A stretch of 64,000 bases of DNA from Microvirga pudoricolor (GCF_016892705.1 NZ_JAFEMB010000001.1:1364001-1428000); one strand, 5' to 3'; counted from the stretch's first letter, positions 8,331 through 17,880 are shown. A program made the numbers and translations. Notes: generated from the letters alone by a model not told the origin.

Positions 8331-9587
8331 ATGAGCCGAATGACGAGAAGGATCCTTTTGGCGGCAGTTTCGGCCGTCGCGGTGGTCGGCGCGGCTGCCG
8401 CGCAAGCCAAAACGAAGATCACCTACTGGGCATGGACGGAGCACGTCGCGGCCGCCAACGCGGTCAAGACGGAGTTCGAAAAGCAAAACCCCGACATCGA
8501 GGTCGAGATTTCCAACCTCAATCCGTTCGACCTGCAGGACAAATTTCTCGTCGCCATGGCGGCGGGCGTCGGCGGCCCGGATGTCGCTCTCATCCTCCAG
8601 CGTCGATTTGACGTTTACATCTCGACGGGCGGCCTGCTTGAGACCACAAAAGAGATGAGCCCTCTCAAAGGGCAATACCCCGCAGCCGTCTGGTCCTCCA
8701 TCGAGCGCGACGGAAAAACCTACGGGGTCCCTTACGACCAGAACCCATCCGCTCTGTTCTATCGAAGCGACATTTTCGAACAAAACAACATCAAAGTTCC
8801 ATTCGATACCTGGGACGACTTCGTCGCCGCCGGCAAGGTGCTGTCCCAGAAGGGCATCTTCATCACCCACGTGTCGGCGCCGAGCGGCGTCCCCGGTGTC
8901 GCGAACCTGGTGGAGTACCTGCAGTCGCGCAACGCACAGATCTTCGATGACAACGGCAAGGTCGTCAGGAACAACGCACTCGCTCGTGAGACCGTGCGCT
9001 TCTATTACGATTTGGCGAGAACGCACAAGATTGCGTTCGAATCCCGCAACAACGCTCCTGAGTTCTTCCAAGCCATCAAGGACGGACGGATCGCCGGCTA
9101 CGCGGTTCCCTCCTGGGCTCTCTTCCGCCTCCAGAAGGAGGCGCCGGAGCAAAGCGGCAAATGGCGTGCGATGCCCTGGCCGAAATGGGGCGCCAACGCG
9201 CCCGCTACCACGGGCGCATGGGGCGGAAACGTCCTGGCGATTCCCAAGTCCTCCAAGAACAAGGAGGCGGCCTTGAAGTGGGCTCAGTTCATCGGCGCCA
9301 ACGACATCACGCAAATTCGGATCTGGGAGGAAGGCCACCTGCTTCCCGCTTTCGAGCCAGCCTTGAAATCGGAGGCGCTTCTGAAAGGTGAATCCTATCT
9401 GGGTGGGCAATCGATCTACGAGAGCGCATTGAAGCCTCGGACCCTCAACAACTTCAACTATTTCGATTGGGCCAAGACCGAGGTGATCGTGGGCAACGAA
9501 CTCGACCTGATGTTCGGCAACAAGAAGACGCCCGAACAGGCTTGGGACGACATCGAGAAGCAGCTGATCAGTCAGCTCCGGCGTTAA
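8331..9587 (+). CDS. Sugar ABC transporter substrate-binding protein (family 1)
   Basis: Periplasmic binding protein of the UgpB/MalE class, 418 residues from the chosen start. The start at 8331 has GGAGGG four bases upstream and gives a clean signal peptide (MSRMTRRILLAAVSAVAVVG, cleaved near AQAK). An upstream in-frame ATG at 8295 would add 12 charged residues and lacks an SD. The mature part has the usual TYWAW opening and a VPYDQNPSALFYR segment of family 1 binding proteins. It is first in an operon with two permeases, two SDRs, a dehydratase and an ATPase, so the ligand is probably the sugar those enzymes oxidise. Ligand not readable from sequence. Confidence 0.9.
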   Translation: MSRMTRRILLAAVSAVAVVGAAAAQAKTKITYWAWTEHVAAANAVKTEFEKQNPDIEVEISNLNPFDLQDKFLVAMAAGVGGPDVALILQRRFDVYISTGGLLETTKEMSPLKGQYPAAVWSSIERDGKTYGVPYDQNPSALFYRSDIFEQNNIKVPFDTWDDFVAAGKVLSQKGIFITHVSAPSGVPGVANLVEYLQSRNAQIFDDNGKVVRNNALARETVRFYYDLARTHKIAFESRNNAPEFFQAIKDGRIAGYAVPSWALFRLQKEAPEQSGKWRAMPWPKWGANAPATTGAWGGNVLAIPKSSKNKEAALKWAQFIGANDITQIRIWEEGHLLPAFEPALKSEALLKGESYLGGQSIYESALKPRTLNNFNYFDWAKTEVIVGNELDLMFGNKKTPEQAWDDIEKQLISQLRR

Positions 9588-9594
9588 ATCCGGT

Positions 9595-9617
9595 CTGGCA
9601 GAGACCCTCTCTGCCAG
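9595..9617 (+). terminator. Perfect hairpin after the binding-protein gene
   Basis: CTGGCAGAGA-CCC-TCTCTGCCAG, a perfect 10-base stem with a 3-base loop and no T run, between the binding protein and the first permease. Such hairpins usually protect the 3' end of the binding-protein message and lower expression of the downstream permeases rather than stop transcription. Confidence 0.6.
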
Positions 9618-9644
9618 CTCTCCATTCCCTGCAAGGATAAGCAG

Positions 9645-10559
9645 ATGACCGCTGCAGACATGCTGGCGAGGCGGAGTCCTGCGCCCTGGCGACGGACGTT
9701 CCGCCGGGCGCTCATTCCCTACCTTTTCCTGGCGCCCTTCTTCATCACCTTCCTGGCCTTTTGGCTGGGGCCGATCATCGCGTCCTTCCTCTATTCCTTC
9801 ACCGACTGGCGCGGCGTGCTGGATGCACAGTTCGTCGGCACGGCGAACTACGAGCGTATCTATAACGACCCGCGGTTCTGGCTCGCTCTCCGGAATACGG
9901 CGTTCTATGGACTCGTATACGTCACCTTGCTCAACGTGTTGGCCTTGGCCCTTGCGCTGGCCCTCGATAGCACGTGGCTACGGTTCAAGAATGGGCTGAA
10001 GATCGGCTTCTTCCTGCCGGTGACCATCAGCTTGGTGGTTGCGGCGGTCATTTTCGAGATGGTGTTCGCCAACGGCGTCGGCCTCCTCAACATCATTCTG
10101 GGCGCGTTGGGCCTGCCTCAGCCGGACTGGCTGGGAGACCCGCAGGTCGCCATCTGGTCGATCATCATCCTGCGGATCTGGCGCGCTCTCGGCTATTATG
10201 CGGTCATCTACTTCGCCGGGCTGCAGGCGATCCCGAGCGACGTCAAGGAAGCCGCGCGCCTCGATGGCTGCCGGCCCTGGCAGGTCACGTGGTACATGAC
10301 CCTGCCGCTCCTGAAGCCTGTCATCCTGTTCGGCGTCATCATGTCGACGATCTGGGCGCTCGAACTGTTCGACGAGCCCTGGGTTCTCACGAAAGGCGGG
10401 CCTGCGGACAGCACCCTGACCATCGTGATCTATCTCTATCAGGCGGGTTTCCAGTACATTGAGCTCGGCTACGCCGCCGCCGTGTCCTACGTGCTGACCT
10501 TCCTCATCGTCGTTGCCGCCATCGTCCAAAAGCTCCTCATCGGGAGGGAACAGCAATGA
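9645..10559 (+). CDS. Sugar ABC transporter permease, MalF/UgpA type
   Basis: 304-residue inner-membrane subunit with six predicted membrane segments (first at about 24-50). The cytoplasmic EAA loop that docks on the ATPase is clear at 202-208 (EAARLDG, followed by TLPLLKP). ATAAGCAG precedes the ATG, and the stop overlaps the next permease by four bases (ATGA), indicating translational coupling. It forms the channel with the following MalG-type subunit. Confidence 0.92.
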   Translation: MTAADMLARRSPAPWRRTFRRALIPYLFLAPFFITFLAFWLGPIIASFLYSFTDWRGVLDAQFVGTANYERIYNDPRFWLALRNTAFYGLVYVTLLNVLALALALALDSTWLRFKNGLKIGFFLPVTISLVVAAVIFEMVFANGVGLLNIILGALGLPQPDWLGDPQVAIWSIIILRIWRALGYYAVIYFAGLQAIPSDVKEAARLDGCRPWQVTWYMTLPLLKPVILFGVIMSTIWALELFDEPWVLTKGGPADSTLTIVIYLYQAGFQYIELGYAAAVSYVLTFLIVVAAIVQKLLIGREQQ

Positions 10560-11419
10560 CCATGCAAGTCATGAACCCTACCGAGTCCCGCGTTGGGGCG
10601 GCAACACGCTCCATGCCGCTCGCCTCGTATTTCGGCACTCTCCTAATGCTGGCGCTGCTCGCAATCGTGATGACACCCGTCCTCTGGGCCGTGTTGTCTG
10701 CCTTCAAGACCCGCAGCGACATCTTTGCGGGAGACGTCTGGCCCCGCAACTGGTCCACCGAGAGCTTCCGCGATCTCCTGTCCAAGACCTTGTATGTAAG
10801 ATGGATGGTCAACAGCCTGTTCGTGGCGTTCTGCAGCACCGCACTCGGCCTGTTCTTCTGCTCTCTTGGTGGGTATGCATTCGCCAAGTTCGATTTTCCC
10901 GGCAAGACATTCCTATTCTGGGTCGTGATCGCCTCGGTGTCGATCCCGCCCTTCACGACCGTTATTCCCCTTTTCGGCTGGTTGGCCCGACTGGGTCTCT
11001 TGGACACATATCTGGTTCTCATCCTGCCTTTCGCCGCGAATGCCTTCGGCATCTTTCTCATGCGTCAATATGCAATGGGTGTCCCCAACGAATTGCTGGA
11101 TGCCGGCCGAATCGACGGATGCGGCGAGTTTCGGCTGTATTGGAGCGTCGTCCTGCCTCTGTTACGGCCCGCCTTGGGCACGGTCGGGATTCTCATCTTC
11201 ATCGCTTCGTGGAACAGCTACATCTGGCCGCTTGTCATGATGCGGTCCGATCAGATGCTGACGCTGCCGGTCGGCGTCGCGTCCCTGAAGGGCGACCAGC
11301 TTCCGGAGTATGGGATGCTGATGGCAGCCTCGGTTCTCTCCAGCCTGCCCATCATCCTCGCGTTTTTCGCAATGCAAAGACAGTTCATCGCCGGCCTCAC
11401 GCAAGGTGCCGTCAAATAG
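10556..11419 (+). CDS. Sugar ABC transporter permease, MalG/UgpE type
   Basis: 287-residue second permease of the operon, with six membrane segments and a slightly unusual EAA loop, LLDAGRIDG (180-188), where Asp-Ala-Gly replaces Glu-Ala-Ala. It overlaps the first permease by ATGA. The C-terminal FIAGLTQGAVK ending is typical of MalG-type proteins. Partner of the permease at 9645 and of the ATPase at 14119. Confidence 0.92.
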   Translation: MTMQVMNPTESRVGAATRSMPLASYFGTLLMLALLAIVMTPVLWAVLSAFKTRSDIFAGDVWPRNWSTESFRDLLSKTLYVRWMVNSLFVAFCSTALGLFFCSLGGYAFAKFDFPGKTFLFWVVIASVSIPPFTTVIPLFGWLARLGLLDTYLVLILPFAANAFGIFLMRQYAMGVPNELLDAGRIDGCGEFRLYWSVVLPLLRPALGTVGILIFIASWNSYIWPLVMMRSDQMLTLPVGVASLKGDQLPEYGMLMAASVLSSLPIILAFFAMQRQFIAGLTQGAVK

Positions 11420-11439
11420 TCTCAAGCGAGGACGAAAGC

Positions 11440-12180
11440 ATGGAATTGGATCTGAAGGATAAGGTCGTCCTGATCACCGGAGCAGCGCGCGGGATCGGCC
11501 TCGAGACCGCCGGGTGCTTCGCGGCAGAGGGCGCTAAGCTGATGCTCGTCGATCGGGACGAAACGGCTCTGGCGGCGGCTGCCTCGCAGATCGAGGGGTC
11601 GGGATGTATCGCGGCGGACCTCACCGCAGACGGAGCAGCCGACGCGATCATTCAGAAGACTGTCGACACTTTTGGCCGAATCGACGTTCTGATCAACAAT
11701 GCCGGCATCAGTGAGCCTGCTCCCATCGCCGGGACCAGCCCCGAGTCCTGGCGCAAGGTGATGGCGGTCAACCTCGACGCCGTCTATCTGCTCTCCCGTG
11801 CCGCAATGCCGGCTCTCGGCCGATCGAAAGGTGCCATCGTCTCGCTTGCGTCCTTTGCCGGAAAGCGAGGAACCCTGTTCGGTGACAACACATCCTATTC
11901 CACCTCCAAGGCCGGTGTCATCGGGTTCACCCGGGCGCTCGCGATAGAGGCCGCCAAGGTTGACGTTCGCGTCAATGCCGTCGCGCCGGGTCCCGTCGCA
12001 ACCGAACTCATCAAGGCGTTGACGCCGGAACAGCTCAAGCGCGTCACCGACTATGTCCCCCTGGGCCGTATGGCCGAACCTCGTGAAATCGCCGAACTGA
12101 TCGTCTTTCTGTCTTCCGCCCGCGCCACGTACATCACTGGAGAAGTGGTCAACGTGAACGGCGGGCTCTACATGGATTAA
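11440..12180 (+). CDS. SDR-family sugar dehydrogenase
   Basis: 246-residue classical short-chain dehydrogenase. It has the TGAARGIG nucleotide-binding motif (about 14-21), NNAG, catalytic Ser in SLASFAG, and Tyr/Lys in SYSTSKAG; the C-terminal VNVNGGLYMD is usual. D39 in LVDRDE suggests NAD preference. AGCGAGGAC lies upstream of the ATG. It sits 20 bases after the permeases and before a sugar-acid dehydratase, so a likely job is oxidation of the imported sugar to its lactone or, alternatively, of the keto-deoxy acid. Substrate is inferred from context only. Confidence 0.85.
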   Translation: MELDLKDKVVLITGAARGIGLETAGCFAAEGAKLMLVDRDETALAAAASQIEGSGCIAADLTADGAADAIIQKTVDTFGRIDVLINNAGISEPAPIAGTSPESWRKVMAVNLDAVYLLSRAAMPALGRSKGAIVSLASFAGKRGTLFGDNTSYSTSKAGVIGFTRALAIEAAKVDVRVNAVAPGPVATELIKALTPEQLKRVTDYVPLGRMAEPREIAELIVFLSSARATYITGEVVNVNGGLYMD

Positions 12181-12184
12181 GGGC

Positions 12185-13360
12185 ATGTCGCCTGCAGTTT
12201 CACCCCTCACGATCACCCAAGTCAGGCATTGGCTGATCTATATTCCGTTTGAACATCCCATCGTCTGGGGATCCGGCAAACGCCCTGGCAGCACGCGCCT
12301 TATCGTCGAGGTGACCACGGCGGGCGGGATCAAAGGGTATGGTGAGACCATATCTCTTCTCGACTTCGTGCCGGCAGTCTTCGAGAAGGTTGTCTCACCC
12401 CTCTTGGTGGGACGCAGCGTCTCCGACGTCGAACGGTTTCACAGGCATGTCCTCGGAGCAGGCTACTATCACCATCAGCGTGCAGCCGTCATGGCCATGG
12501 CCGCCGCCGAGATGGCCATGTGGGATGCTCTTGGCCATCATGCGGGGCTGCCTCTCCATGCCCTCTGGGGTGGCGCTTATCGAACGGACGTCGAACTGTC
12601 CGCTTATCTGTTCGTCGCCGATCCGGCGGGTTGCGCCAGTATGGCGGCTCGCTTTCTCGACCAAGGCTATACAACGTTCAAGCTTAAGATCGGACATGAT
12701 CTCGGCTCGGATTTGAGCTTGGTCGAAGCCGTACGGCGAACCATTGGTGATACGATTCCCTTGCGGGCAGACGTCAACGGAGCCTGGACACCCGGAACCG
12801 CCCGGCGTCAGCTGGATCGCCTGAAGGGGTACGACTTGGCTTATATCGAGCAGCCCCTCGTCCTCGACGATCTGATCGGCCATGCCGAACTTCGGAAGGC
12901 GCAGACGGTGCCGGTTGCATTGGACGAGTCGGCTTATACGTTGAACGATGTCGGCAACATCGTTCGGATGGGGGCTGCAGACGTCATCCTCCTCGATCCT
13001 CACGAGCAAGGCGGCCTGTGGCAGTGCTTGAAGGCCGCGGCCATCGCGGAAGCGGCCGGCATACCCGTGACACTTCACAGCGGTGGCGAACTCGGTCTCT
13101 CCCAGGCCGCCTATCTCCACCTCGCCGCCGCCATACCTAATCTGTCGATCGCGATCGACACGGAGTACTACTACCATACGAACGACATCCTGAAGGATCC
13201 GCATAGGATCCAGAGCGGACGGCTCCCCGTTCCGATGGGGCCGGGCCTAGGGGTGACGCCTGACCTCGACAAGCTTGAGAGTTTGCGCACCACGAAGGTC
13301 ATCGGAGCCTATCTGGATGCAGACCGGCCTGGATGGTTTGCCGAGAAGCCGAAATATTAG
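12185..13360 (+). CDS. Enolase-superfamily sugar-acid dehydratase, mandelate racemase subgroup
   Basis: 391 residues. All catalytic positions of the mandelate racemase subgroup are present and nearly collinear with the type enzyme: K166-x-K168 (KLKIG), metal ligands D196 (DVNGAW), E222 (EQP) and E248 (DES), and the Asp-His dyad D271 (LDPHEQGG) and H298 (HSGGELG). The KxK plus His dyad is the arrangement of acid-sugar dehydratases and racemases. The start is four bases after the upstream SDR stop. In this operon it would dehydrate the aldonate released by the SMP-30 lactonase to a 2-keto-3-deoxy acid. The exact sugar acid cannot be told from sequence. Confidence 0.87.
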   Translation: MSPAVSPLTITQVRHWLIYIPFEHPIVWGSGKRPGSTRLIVEVTTAGGIKGYGETISLLDFVPAVFEKVVSPLLVGRSVSDVERFHRHVLGAGYYHHQRAAVMAMAAAEMAMWDALGHHAGLPLHALWGGAYRTDVELSAYLFVADPAGCASMAARFLDQGYTTFKLKIGHDLGSDLSLVEAVRRTIGDTIPLRADVNGAWTPGTARRQLDRLKGYDLAYIEQPLVLDDLIGHAELRKAQTVPVALDESAYTLNDVGNIVRMGAADVILLDPHEQGGLWQCLKAAAIAEAAGIPVTLHSGGELGLSQAAYLHLAAAIPNLSIAIDTEYYYHTNDILKDPHRIQSGRLPVPMGPGLGVTPDLDKLESLRTTKVIGAYLDADRPGWFAEKPKY

Positions 13361-13367
13361 GTGCGGA

Positions 13368-14102
13368 ATGAGACGATTCCAGAACCGCGTCGCCGTCGTG
13401 ACAGGAGCCAGCCAGGGCATAGGCCAAGCAGTGGCGCGGCATCTTTCCATGGATGGCGCGACTGTTTATGCGGCAGACGTTTCAGCGGACTCCGGAGACG
13501 CCGGAGGGGTGCGCAGCCGACAGGTCGATGTAACGAGCGAGGTGCAGATCGAGACGCTCTTTGCCGAGATTCACGCCGTTCACGGCCGTCTCGACATGCT
13601 CGTCAACAATGCTGGCATTCCAGGAGAGGGCAACCTTGGCGAATTGACCGTGGACGCATGGAACCGCGTCTTTGCCGTTAACGTCACCGGACAGATGCTC
13701 ATGTGCCGGGCCGCCTTGCCCCTGCTCGGTTCCGGCTCCAGTATCGTGAACGTTTCGTCCGTCGCAGCCCATGTGGGGTTCGCGGACCGGGCTCCCTACT
13801 GCGCCTCAAAGGCGGCTGTGCTCGGCTTCACGCGCGCTCTTGCTGCGGAGTTGGCTCCTTCCAACGTTCGAGTCAACTGCGTTTGTCCCGGAACGGTTCA
13901 AACGCCCTGGATCGAGCGCCTGGTCGGAGAAGAGGATGGAGCAGACGCCAAACTCGCCGGCATGCGGGCACGCCAAGCCCTCAACCGGATCGGAGAGCCG
14001 TCCGAGATCGCCGCGACGATCGCCTTTCTTCTGTCGGACGAGGCGTCCTTCATCACGGGCAGCATCATCATGGCAGATGGTGGAATGCTGGCTGTCCGAT
14101 AA
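13368..14102 (+). CDS. SDR-family dehydrogenase, second of the operon
   Basis: 244 residues, with TGASQGIG (about 12-19), NNAG, catalytic Ser in NVSSVAAH, and Tyr/Lys in APYCASKAA; it ends in a glycine-rich ADGGMLAVR tail. The ATG lies seven bases after the dehydratase stop with GTGCGGA before it. Non-phosphorylating routes for L-fucose or L-rhamnose use two SDRs: one for the sugar and one for the 2-keto-3-deoxy acid. Two SDRs around a dehydratase here fit that plan, but which does which is unknown. Confidence 0.84.
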   Translation: MRRFQNRVAVVTGASQGIGQAVARHLSMDGATVYAADVSADSGDAGGVRSRQVDVTSEVQIETLFAEIHAVHGRLDMLVNNAGIPGEGNLGELTVDAWNRVFAVNVTGQMLMCRAALPLLGSGSSIVNVSSVAAHVGFADRAPYCASKAAVLGFTRALAAELAPSNVRVNCVCPGTVQTPWIERLVGEEDGADAKLAGMRARQALNRIGEPSEIAATIAFLLSDEASFITGSIIMADGGMLAVR

Positions 14103-14118
14103 AACTTTGGAGCGCAGA

Positions 14119-15180
14119 ATGGCTACAGTCACACTCGAGCGTGTTCGCAAGACCTTCGGAGATGTCGTCGTCCTCCCGGGGATCGACCTGACGATCGAGA
14201 ATGAGGAATTCGTCGTGCTTGTCGGGCCTTCGGGATGCGGCAAGTCGACCCTTTTGAGAATGATCGCAGGCTTGGACGATCTGACGGGCGGGACGATTCG
14301 CATCGGCGACCGCGTCGTGAACGACGTCGACCCTCGCGACCGCGACATCGCCATGGTGTTCCAAAGCTACGCGCTCTATCCACATAAGACGGTCTTCGAG
14401 AATATGTCGTTTGCCCTGAAGCTTCGGGGCGTCGAGAAAACTCTCATAGAACGAAAGGTCGAGGAGGCAGCAAGCATCCTCGGTCTTACAGGTCTCCTCG
14501 ATCGGTATCCCCGGCAATTGTCGGGCGGGCAGCGGCAGCGCGTTGCCATGGGCCGCGCCATCGTGCGCGATCCTCAGGTGTTTCTGTTCGACGAACCACT
14601 CTCCAATCTCGATGCCAAGTTGCGTGTAGCGATGCGCACCGAAATCCGGTCCCTGCATCAACGCCTCCGAGCCACCTCGATCTATGTGACCCACGATCAG
14701 GTGGAAGCCATGACCATGGCTGACCGGATCGTGGTCATGAATGCCGGCCGGATCGAACAGGTCGGCACGCCGATGGAATTGTATGACAGGCCCGCCAATG
14801 TCTTCGTGGCCAATTTCATCGGATCCCCTGCCATCAATCTGCTTCCGGGCCATGTCGGGCCGCAGGGAAGGTTCGCGACCAAGAGCGGCTTTCATCTGCC
14901 GGGCGCGGATGGTGGCCAACCGGCACAAACACCACTCCTTTATGGCATTCGGCCCGAGCACCTGGAGATCGATGACGAGAGCGGATTGCCGTTTCAGGTC
15001 AAAATCGTCGAACCGACGGGATCGCAGGTCATCCTGTACGGCGATTATGCCGGCAGCCCTGTCTACGCCCTGTTCGGCGACCTGCGGGGCGTTGCGGTTG
15101 GCGACACGCTCAAGCTATCGCCCCGTCGCGGCTCCATCCACCTCTTCGACGAGCAGAGCGGAGCGCGGCTGCAGGCGTGA
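14119..15180 (+). CDS. Sugar ABC transporter ATP-binding protein, MalK/UgpC type
   Basis: 353 residues. Walker [10 protein letters not shown] (36-44), Q-loop Q82, signature LSGGQ (134-138), Walker B FLFDEP (155-160) and switch H192 are intact. The C-terminal 120 residues form the MOP/TOBE-like regulatory domain, with YGIRPEHLEI as its landmark. Last gene of the operon, 16 bases after the SDR, it powers the 9645/10556 permeases. Length is normal for the family. Confidence 0.93.
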   Translation: MATVTLERVRKTFGDVVVLPGIDLTIENEEFVVLVGPSGCGKSTLLRMIAGLDDLTGGTIRIGDRVVNDVDPRDRDIAMVFQSYALYPHKTVFENMSFALKLRGVEKTLIERKVEEAASILGLTGLLDRYPRQLSGGQRQRVAMGRAIVRDPQVFLFDEPLSNLDAKLRVAMRTEIRSLHQRLRATSIYVTHDQVEAMTMADRIVVMNAGRIEQVGTPMELYDRPANVFVANFIGSPAINLLPGHVGPQGRFATKSGFHLPGADGGQPAQTPLLYGIRPEHLEIDDESGLPFQVKIVEPTGSQVILYGDYAGSPVYALFGDLRGVAVGDTLKLSPRRGSIHLFDEQSGARLQA

Positions 15181-15224
15181 CCTCTTTGCGCCTCGACCCA
15201 GCCACCTCTCCCCGACGAGCCGCT

Positions 15225-15250
15225 GGCGTGCGTCGAAATGGTCGCACGCC
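15225..15250. terminator. Hairpin between convergent operons
   Basis: GGCGTGCG / CGCACGCC, an 8-base stem with a 10-base loop, in the 103-base gap between the plus-strand ATPase gene and the minus-strand SelA-like gene. There is no T run, so it may act as a weak or bidirectional terminator. Confidence 0.4.
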
Positions 15251-15283
15251 GCAATCTCTCCGGGCCTGATGGGTGCCTCACGC

Positions 15284-16498
15284 TCAATCCGGCCAGCTGA
15301 GAATTTTCTCGCGGGCGCTTGAGCGCCCTGCCTCTTGAAAGCGCGCCGTGTTGGACGCCTTCAATGTCGTCTCCAAGCGGGCGGCGACAATCTCTGCCTC
15401 ACCTGGATGCAGATTGCAGGGATCGAGATAGAAATGCCCCCTCTCCTTCTCGTGGTCTCGGACGATGACCGGCGGATCACCGGCCGCAAGAGCGGCCGCA
15501 AGACTCGTCGCCGTAAACCCACTCTCCGGCAAGACCTGCACAACGAGTCTGTCCAGCGGGTTGTCGGTCGGATCGGGAACGATCTCCGCGACAATTCCGG
15601 GGATCCGCGACAACGCACCCTCCCAAAGCTGGAGCGCCGCCCGTTCGCGCTCGCGGATTCCGGCGTGATCCCGCCTCTCCCAGGCCTCGAGAGCCGCCAT
15701 GACTCCTGCGACGCTCTCCTTTCCAACCTTCATCCCGCGACCGATGCCGCGGTTCTGCAGATAAGCGGCGCGGACGAGGTCCTTACGCCCGGCGACGATT
15801 CCGGTTGTCGGACCGCCCAGAAACTTGTGACCGCTATACAGAACGATGTCGGCGCCTCGCGCGAGAAACCCTTTCAGATCGTATTCCGAAGCCGCGTCAA
15901 CAATGACGGGAATGCCTCTCGCATGGCACACCTCGCAGAACTCATCCAAGCCGATCATGCCGTATTGGACCGTATGGTGCGAGACCACATACAATGCTGA
16001 TGAGGTGCGGTCCGTGATCGCCTCTTCAAGCTGATAGCCATAGGAGCTGCTGACCGTCCCGACGGGAACGACCGTTCCCCCCGCGAGACGGACGGACTGC
16101 TCGACCGGCGCACCGTAGCTGACCATATGCCCGACTTGGAGCAGCACCTCGCTGTTCAGCCCTGTTGCGTCGGGAAGGCGCTCGATGGCCAGAAGATTGT
16201 CGCGGGTCATGGCGCCTGCGATTGCGACCGCGATCCCGCTCGCGCAACTCGCCGTGACGAAACCGGCCTCACCGCCTGTCAGGCGCGCGATCACCCGGCT
16301 GGCGGCCCGTTGGAGCTGGTCAATCTCGACGAACTCGGGTGCGATGGCGGCCATTGCGGCGATGGCCTCCGGCACCATAATCGAGGCGCCGAGCGCCGTC
16401 ATCGTGCCCGACACGTTGACGATCGGTCTCAGGCCAAGCTCTTCTCGAATATCTCGATCATCCGGACGGGCATCGGTGTGGGCGGGGGACGAAGACAT
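15284..16498 (-). CDS. SelA-like PLP-dependent enzyme
   Basis: 404 residues, fold type I PLP enzyme of the L-seryl-tRNA(Sec) transferase/D-glucosaminate-6-phosphate ammonia-lyase (DgaE) superfamily. The PLP lysine is K225 in [12 protein letters not shown]; the cofactor Asp is D201 in DAASEYD. The protein begins directly at the catalytic core ([15 protein letters not shown]) and lacks the N-terminal tRNA-binding part of true SelA. No selB or tRNA-Sec is nearby, so selenocysteine synthesis is not supported. It is last in an operon with RidA and an amino-acid-type ABC transporter, which points to beta-elimination or lyase chemistry on an imported amino or amino-sugar acid. Function is inferred. 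Confidence 0.8.
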   Translation of the reverse strand: MSSSPAHTDARPDDRDIREELGLRPIVNVSGTMTALGASIMVPEAIAAMAAIAPEFVEIDQLQRAASRVIARLTGGEAGFVTASCASGIAVAIAGAMTRDNLLAIERLPDATGLNSEVLLQVGHMVSYGAPVEQSVRLAGGTVVPVGTVSSSYGYQLEEAITDRTSSALYVVSHHTVQYGMIGLDEFCEVCHARGIPVIVDAASEYDLKGFLARGADIVLYSGHKFLGGPTTGIVAGRKDLVRAAYLQNRGIGRGMKVGKESVAGVMAALEAWERRDHAGIRERERAALQLWEGALSRIPGIVAEIVPDPTDNPLDRLVVQVLPESGFTATSLAAALAAGDPPVIVRDHEKERGHFYLDPCNLHPGEAEIVAARLETTLKASNTARFQEAGRSSAREKILSWPD

Positions 16499-16542
16499 GG
16501 TGTGCGCCTTTCAGGAAAGGATAGGTGTCATCGGAGGAAATC

Positions 16543-17004
16543 TCATGGGGCGATCTCGAAGATCGCCTCGACTTCGACCGTGATGTTGCCGGGCAGGGAT
16601 CCCATCCCGACGGCGGAACGCGCATGGCGGCCCGCATCCTCGAAGACCGCCACGAAGAGGTCGGACGCGCCGTTGATCACCAGCGGATGCTCCGTGAATT
16701 CCGGAATGGCATTCACCATGCCCAGCAGCTTGACGACCCGCCGCACCCTGCCGAGATCCCCAAGTGCCATATGGGCGACTGAGAGAAGATTCAGCCCGGT
16801 CGTGCGTGCGTGGAGATAGGCGTCTTCGATGCTCACGTCCGCGCCGACCTTGCCTTGGTGCAACGATCCATCGGGCTCCCTGGGTCCTTGTCCCGAGAGA
16901 TAGAGAACGGACCCTGAAAGAACGAACGGCACGTAAGTGCCGATGGGATCCGCCGGCGCCATCAGCTCAAGGCCGAGTTCCCGAAGCCGATCATAGGGTG
17001 TCAT
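16543..17004 (-). CDS. RidA family (YjgF/UK114) enamine/imine deaminase-like protein
   Basis: 153 residues. The start at 17004 is fixed by AGGAG six bases upstream. The RidA fold signatures are LYLSGQGP, VKLLGMVN and the C-terminal ARSAVGMGSLPG with the conserved Arg, followed by ITVEVEAIFE. RidA proteins hydrolyse 2-aminoacrylate-like enamines released by PLP eliminating enzymes, so its place 45 bases before a SelA-like PLP enzyme suggests that it clears or completes that reaction. Confidence 0.87.
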   Translation of the reverse strand: MTPYDRLRELGLELMAPADPIGTYVPFVLSGSVLYLSGQGPREPDGSLHQGKVGADVSIEDAYLHARTTGLNLLSVAHMALGDLGRVRRVVKLLGMVNAIPEFTEHPLVINGASDLFVAVFEDAGRHARSAVGMGSLPGNITVEVEAIFEIAP

Positions 17005-17065
17005 GACAGCTCCTGTTTGGCTGAAGGGACCGGTTTGCCTGCGACTACGGTATGCCGAGCATCCA

Positions 17066-17872
17066 TCAGCGCCTCCTGTGATGGGTCTCGAACCGGCTGA
17101 GGAAAGCCCTGAAGCGCTCGCTTCCGCGAGCGCCTTCGAAAAGGTCCTCCGGCGGCCCCTGCGTGTCGATGACCCCGTCGGCCATGAAGACGATTTCACT
17201 GCTCACCTCGCGGGCGAAGGCGATTTCATGGGTGACCACGAGCATCGTCATTCCCTCGTCCGCCAAATCGAGAACCACATCGAGCACCTCCCCGACCAAT
17301 TCAGGATCGAGGGCGGATGTAATCTCGTCGAGCAGCAGGATCTTAGGGCCCATCGCGACCGCACGCGCGATTCCAACCCGCTGTTGCTGGCCGCCGGAGA
17401 GTTGGGACGGCAGCCGGTCGAGCTTGTCGCCCAGTCCGACGCGGCCAAGCCAGTGGCTCGCGAGGTCCCGTGCCTCACCTTTGGACTTTCCTCGCACCTT
17501 CGTGAGCCCGAGCATGACGTTCTCGGCCGCCGTGAGATGCGGAAAAAGGTTGAACATCTGGAAAACCATCCCGGTTTCAGCCCGGATGCGTGCGAGGTCC
17601 CGTTCGGAGCGAAACTTCTTTTGCACCACGTCGCGATACCCGACTTCCTGACCGTCGATCTGAACCGACCCTCCGTCGTAGACCTCCAGAAAGTTGACGC
17701 ATCGCAACAGCGTGGTCTTTCCGCTCCCGGACGGGCCCAGGATCGTGACCACCTGACCGCGACGGACATTGAGGTCGACTCCGCGCAGGACGGGAACGGA
17801 GCCATATTGCTTTTTGACACCCGCGATCTGCAGCAGGGGCGCCGGCTTAGGAATCGAAGAGGACGTTTCCAT
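17066..17872 (-). CDS. Polar amino acid ABC transporter ATP-binding protein, GlnQ/HisP type
   Basis: 268 residues. Walker A GPSGSGKTT (about 46-54), Q-loop MVFQMFNLF, signature LSGGQQQR, Walker B LLLDEITSALDPE and the switch His in VTHEIAFA are all intact. MVFQMFNLFPH and TSALDPE are typical of the amino acid importer branch. It sits nine bases downstream of the second permease and precedes the RidA gene, in one operon with 19256-17881. Confidence 0.92.
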   Translation of the reverse strand: METSSSIPKPAPLLQIAGVKKQYGSVPVLRGVDLNVRRGQVVTILGPSGSGKTTLLRCVNFLEVYDGGSVQIDGQEVGYRDVVQKKFRSERDLARIRAETGMVFQMFNLFPHLTAAENVMLGLTKVRGKSKGEARDLASHWLGRVGLGDKLDRLPSQLSGGQQQRVGIARAVAMGPKILLLDEITSALDPELVGEVLDVVLDLADEGMTMLVVTHEIAFAREVSSEIVFMADGVIDTQGPPEDLFEGARGSERFRAFLSRFETHHRRR

Positions 17873-17880
17873 ACTGGCCC

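Noticed and set aside
15284..16498. Selenocysteine synthase SelA
   Set aside because: Lacks the N-terminal tRNA-binding region and sits in a transporter/RidA operon without selB or tRNA-Sec.
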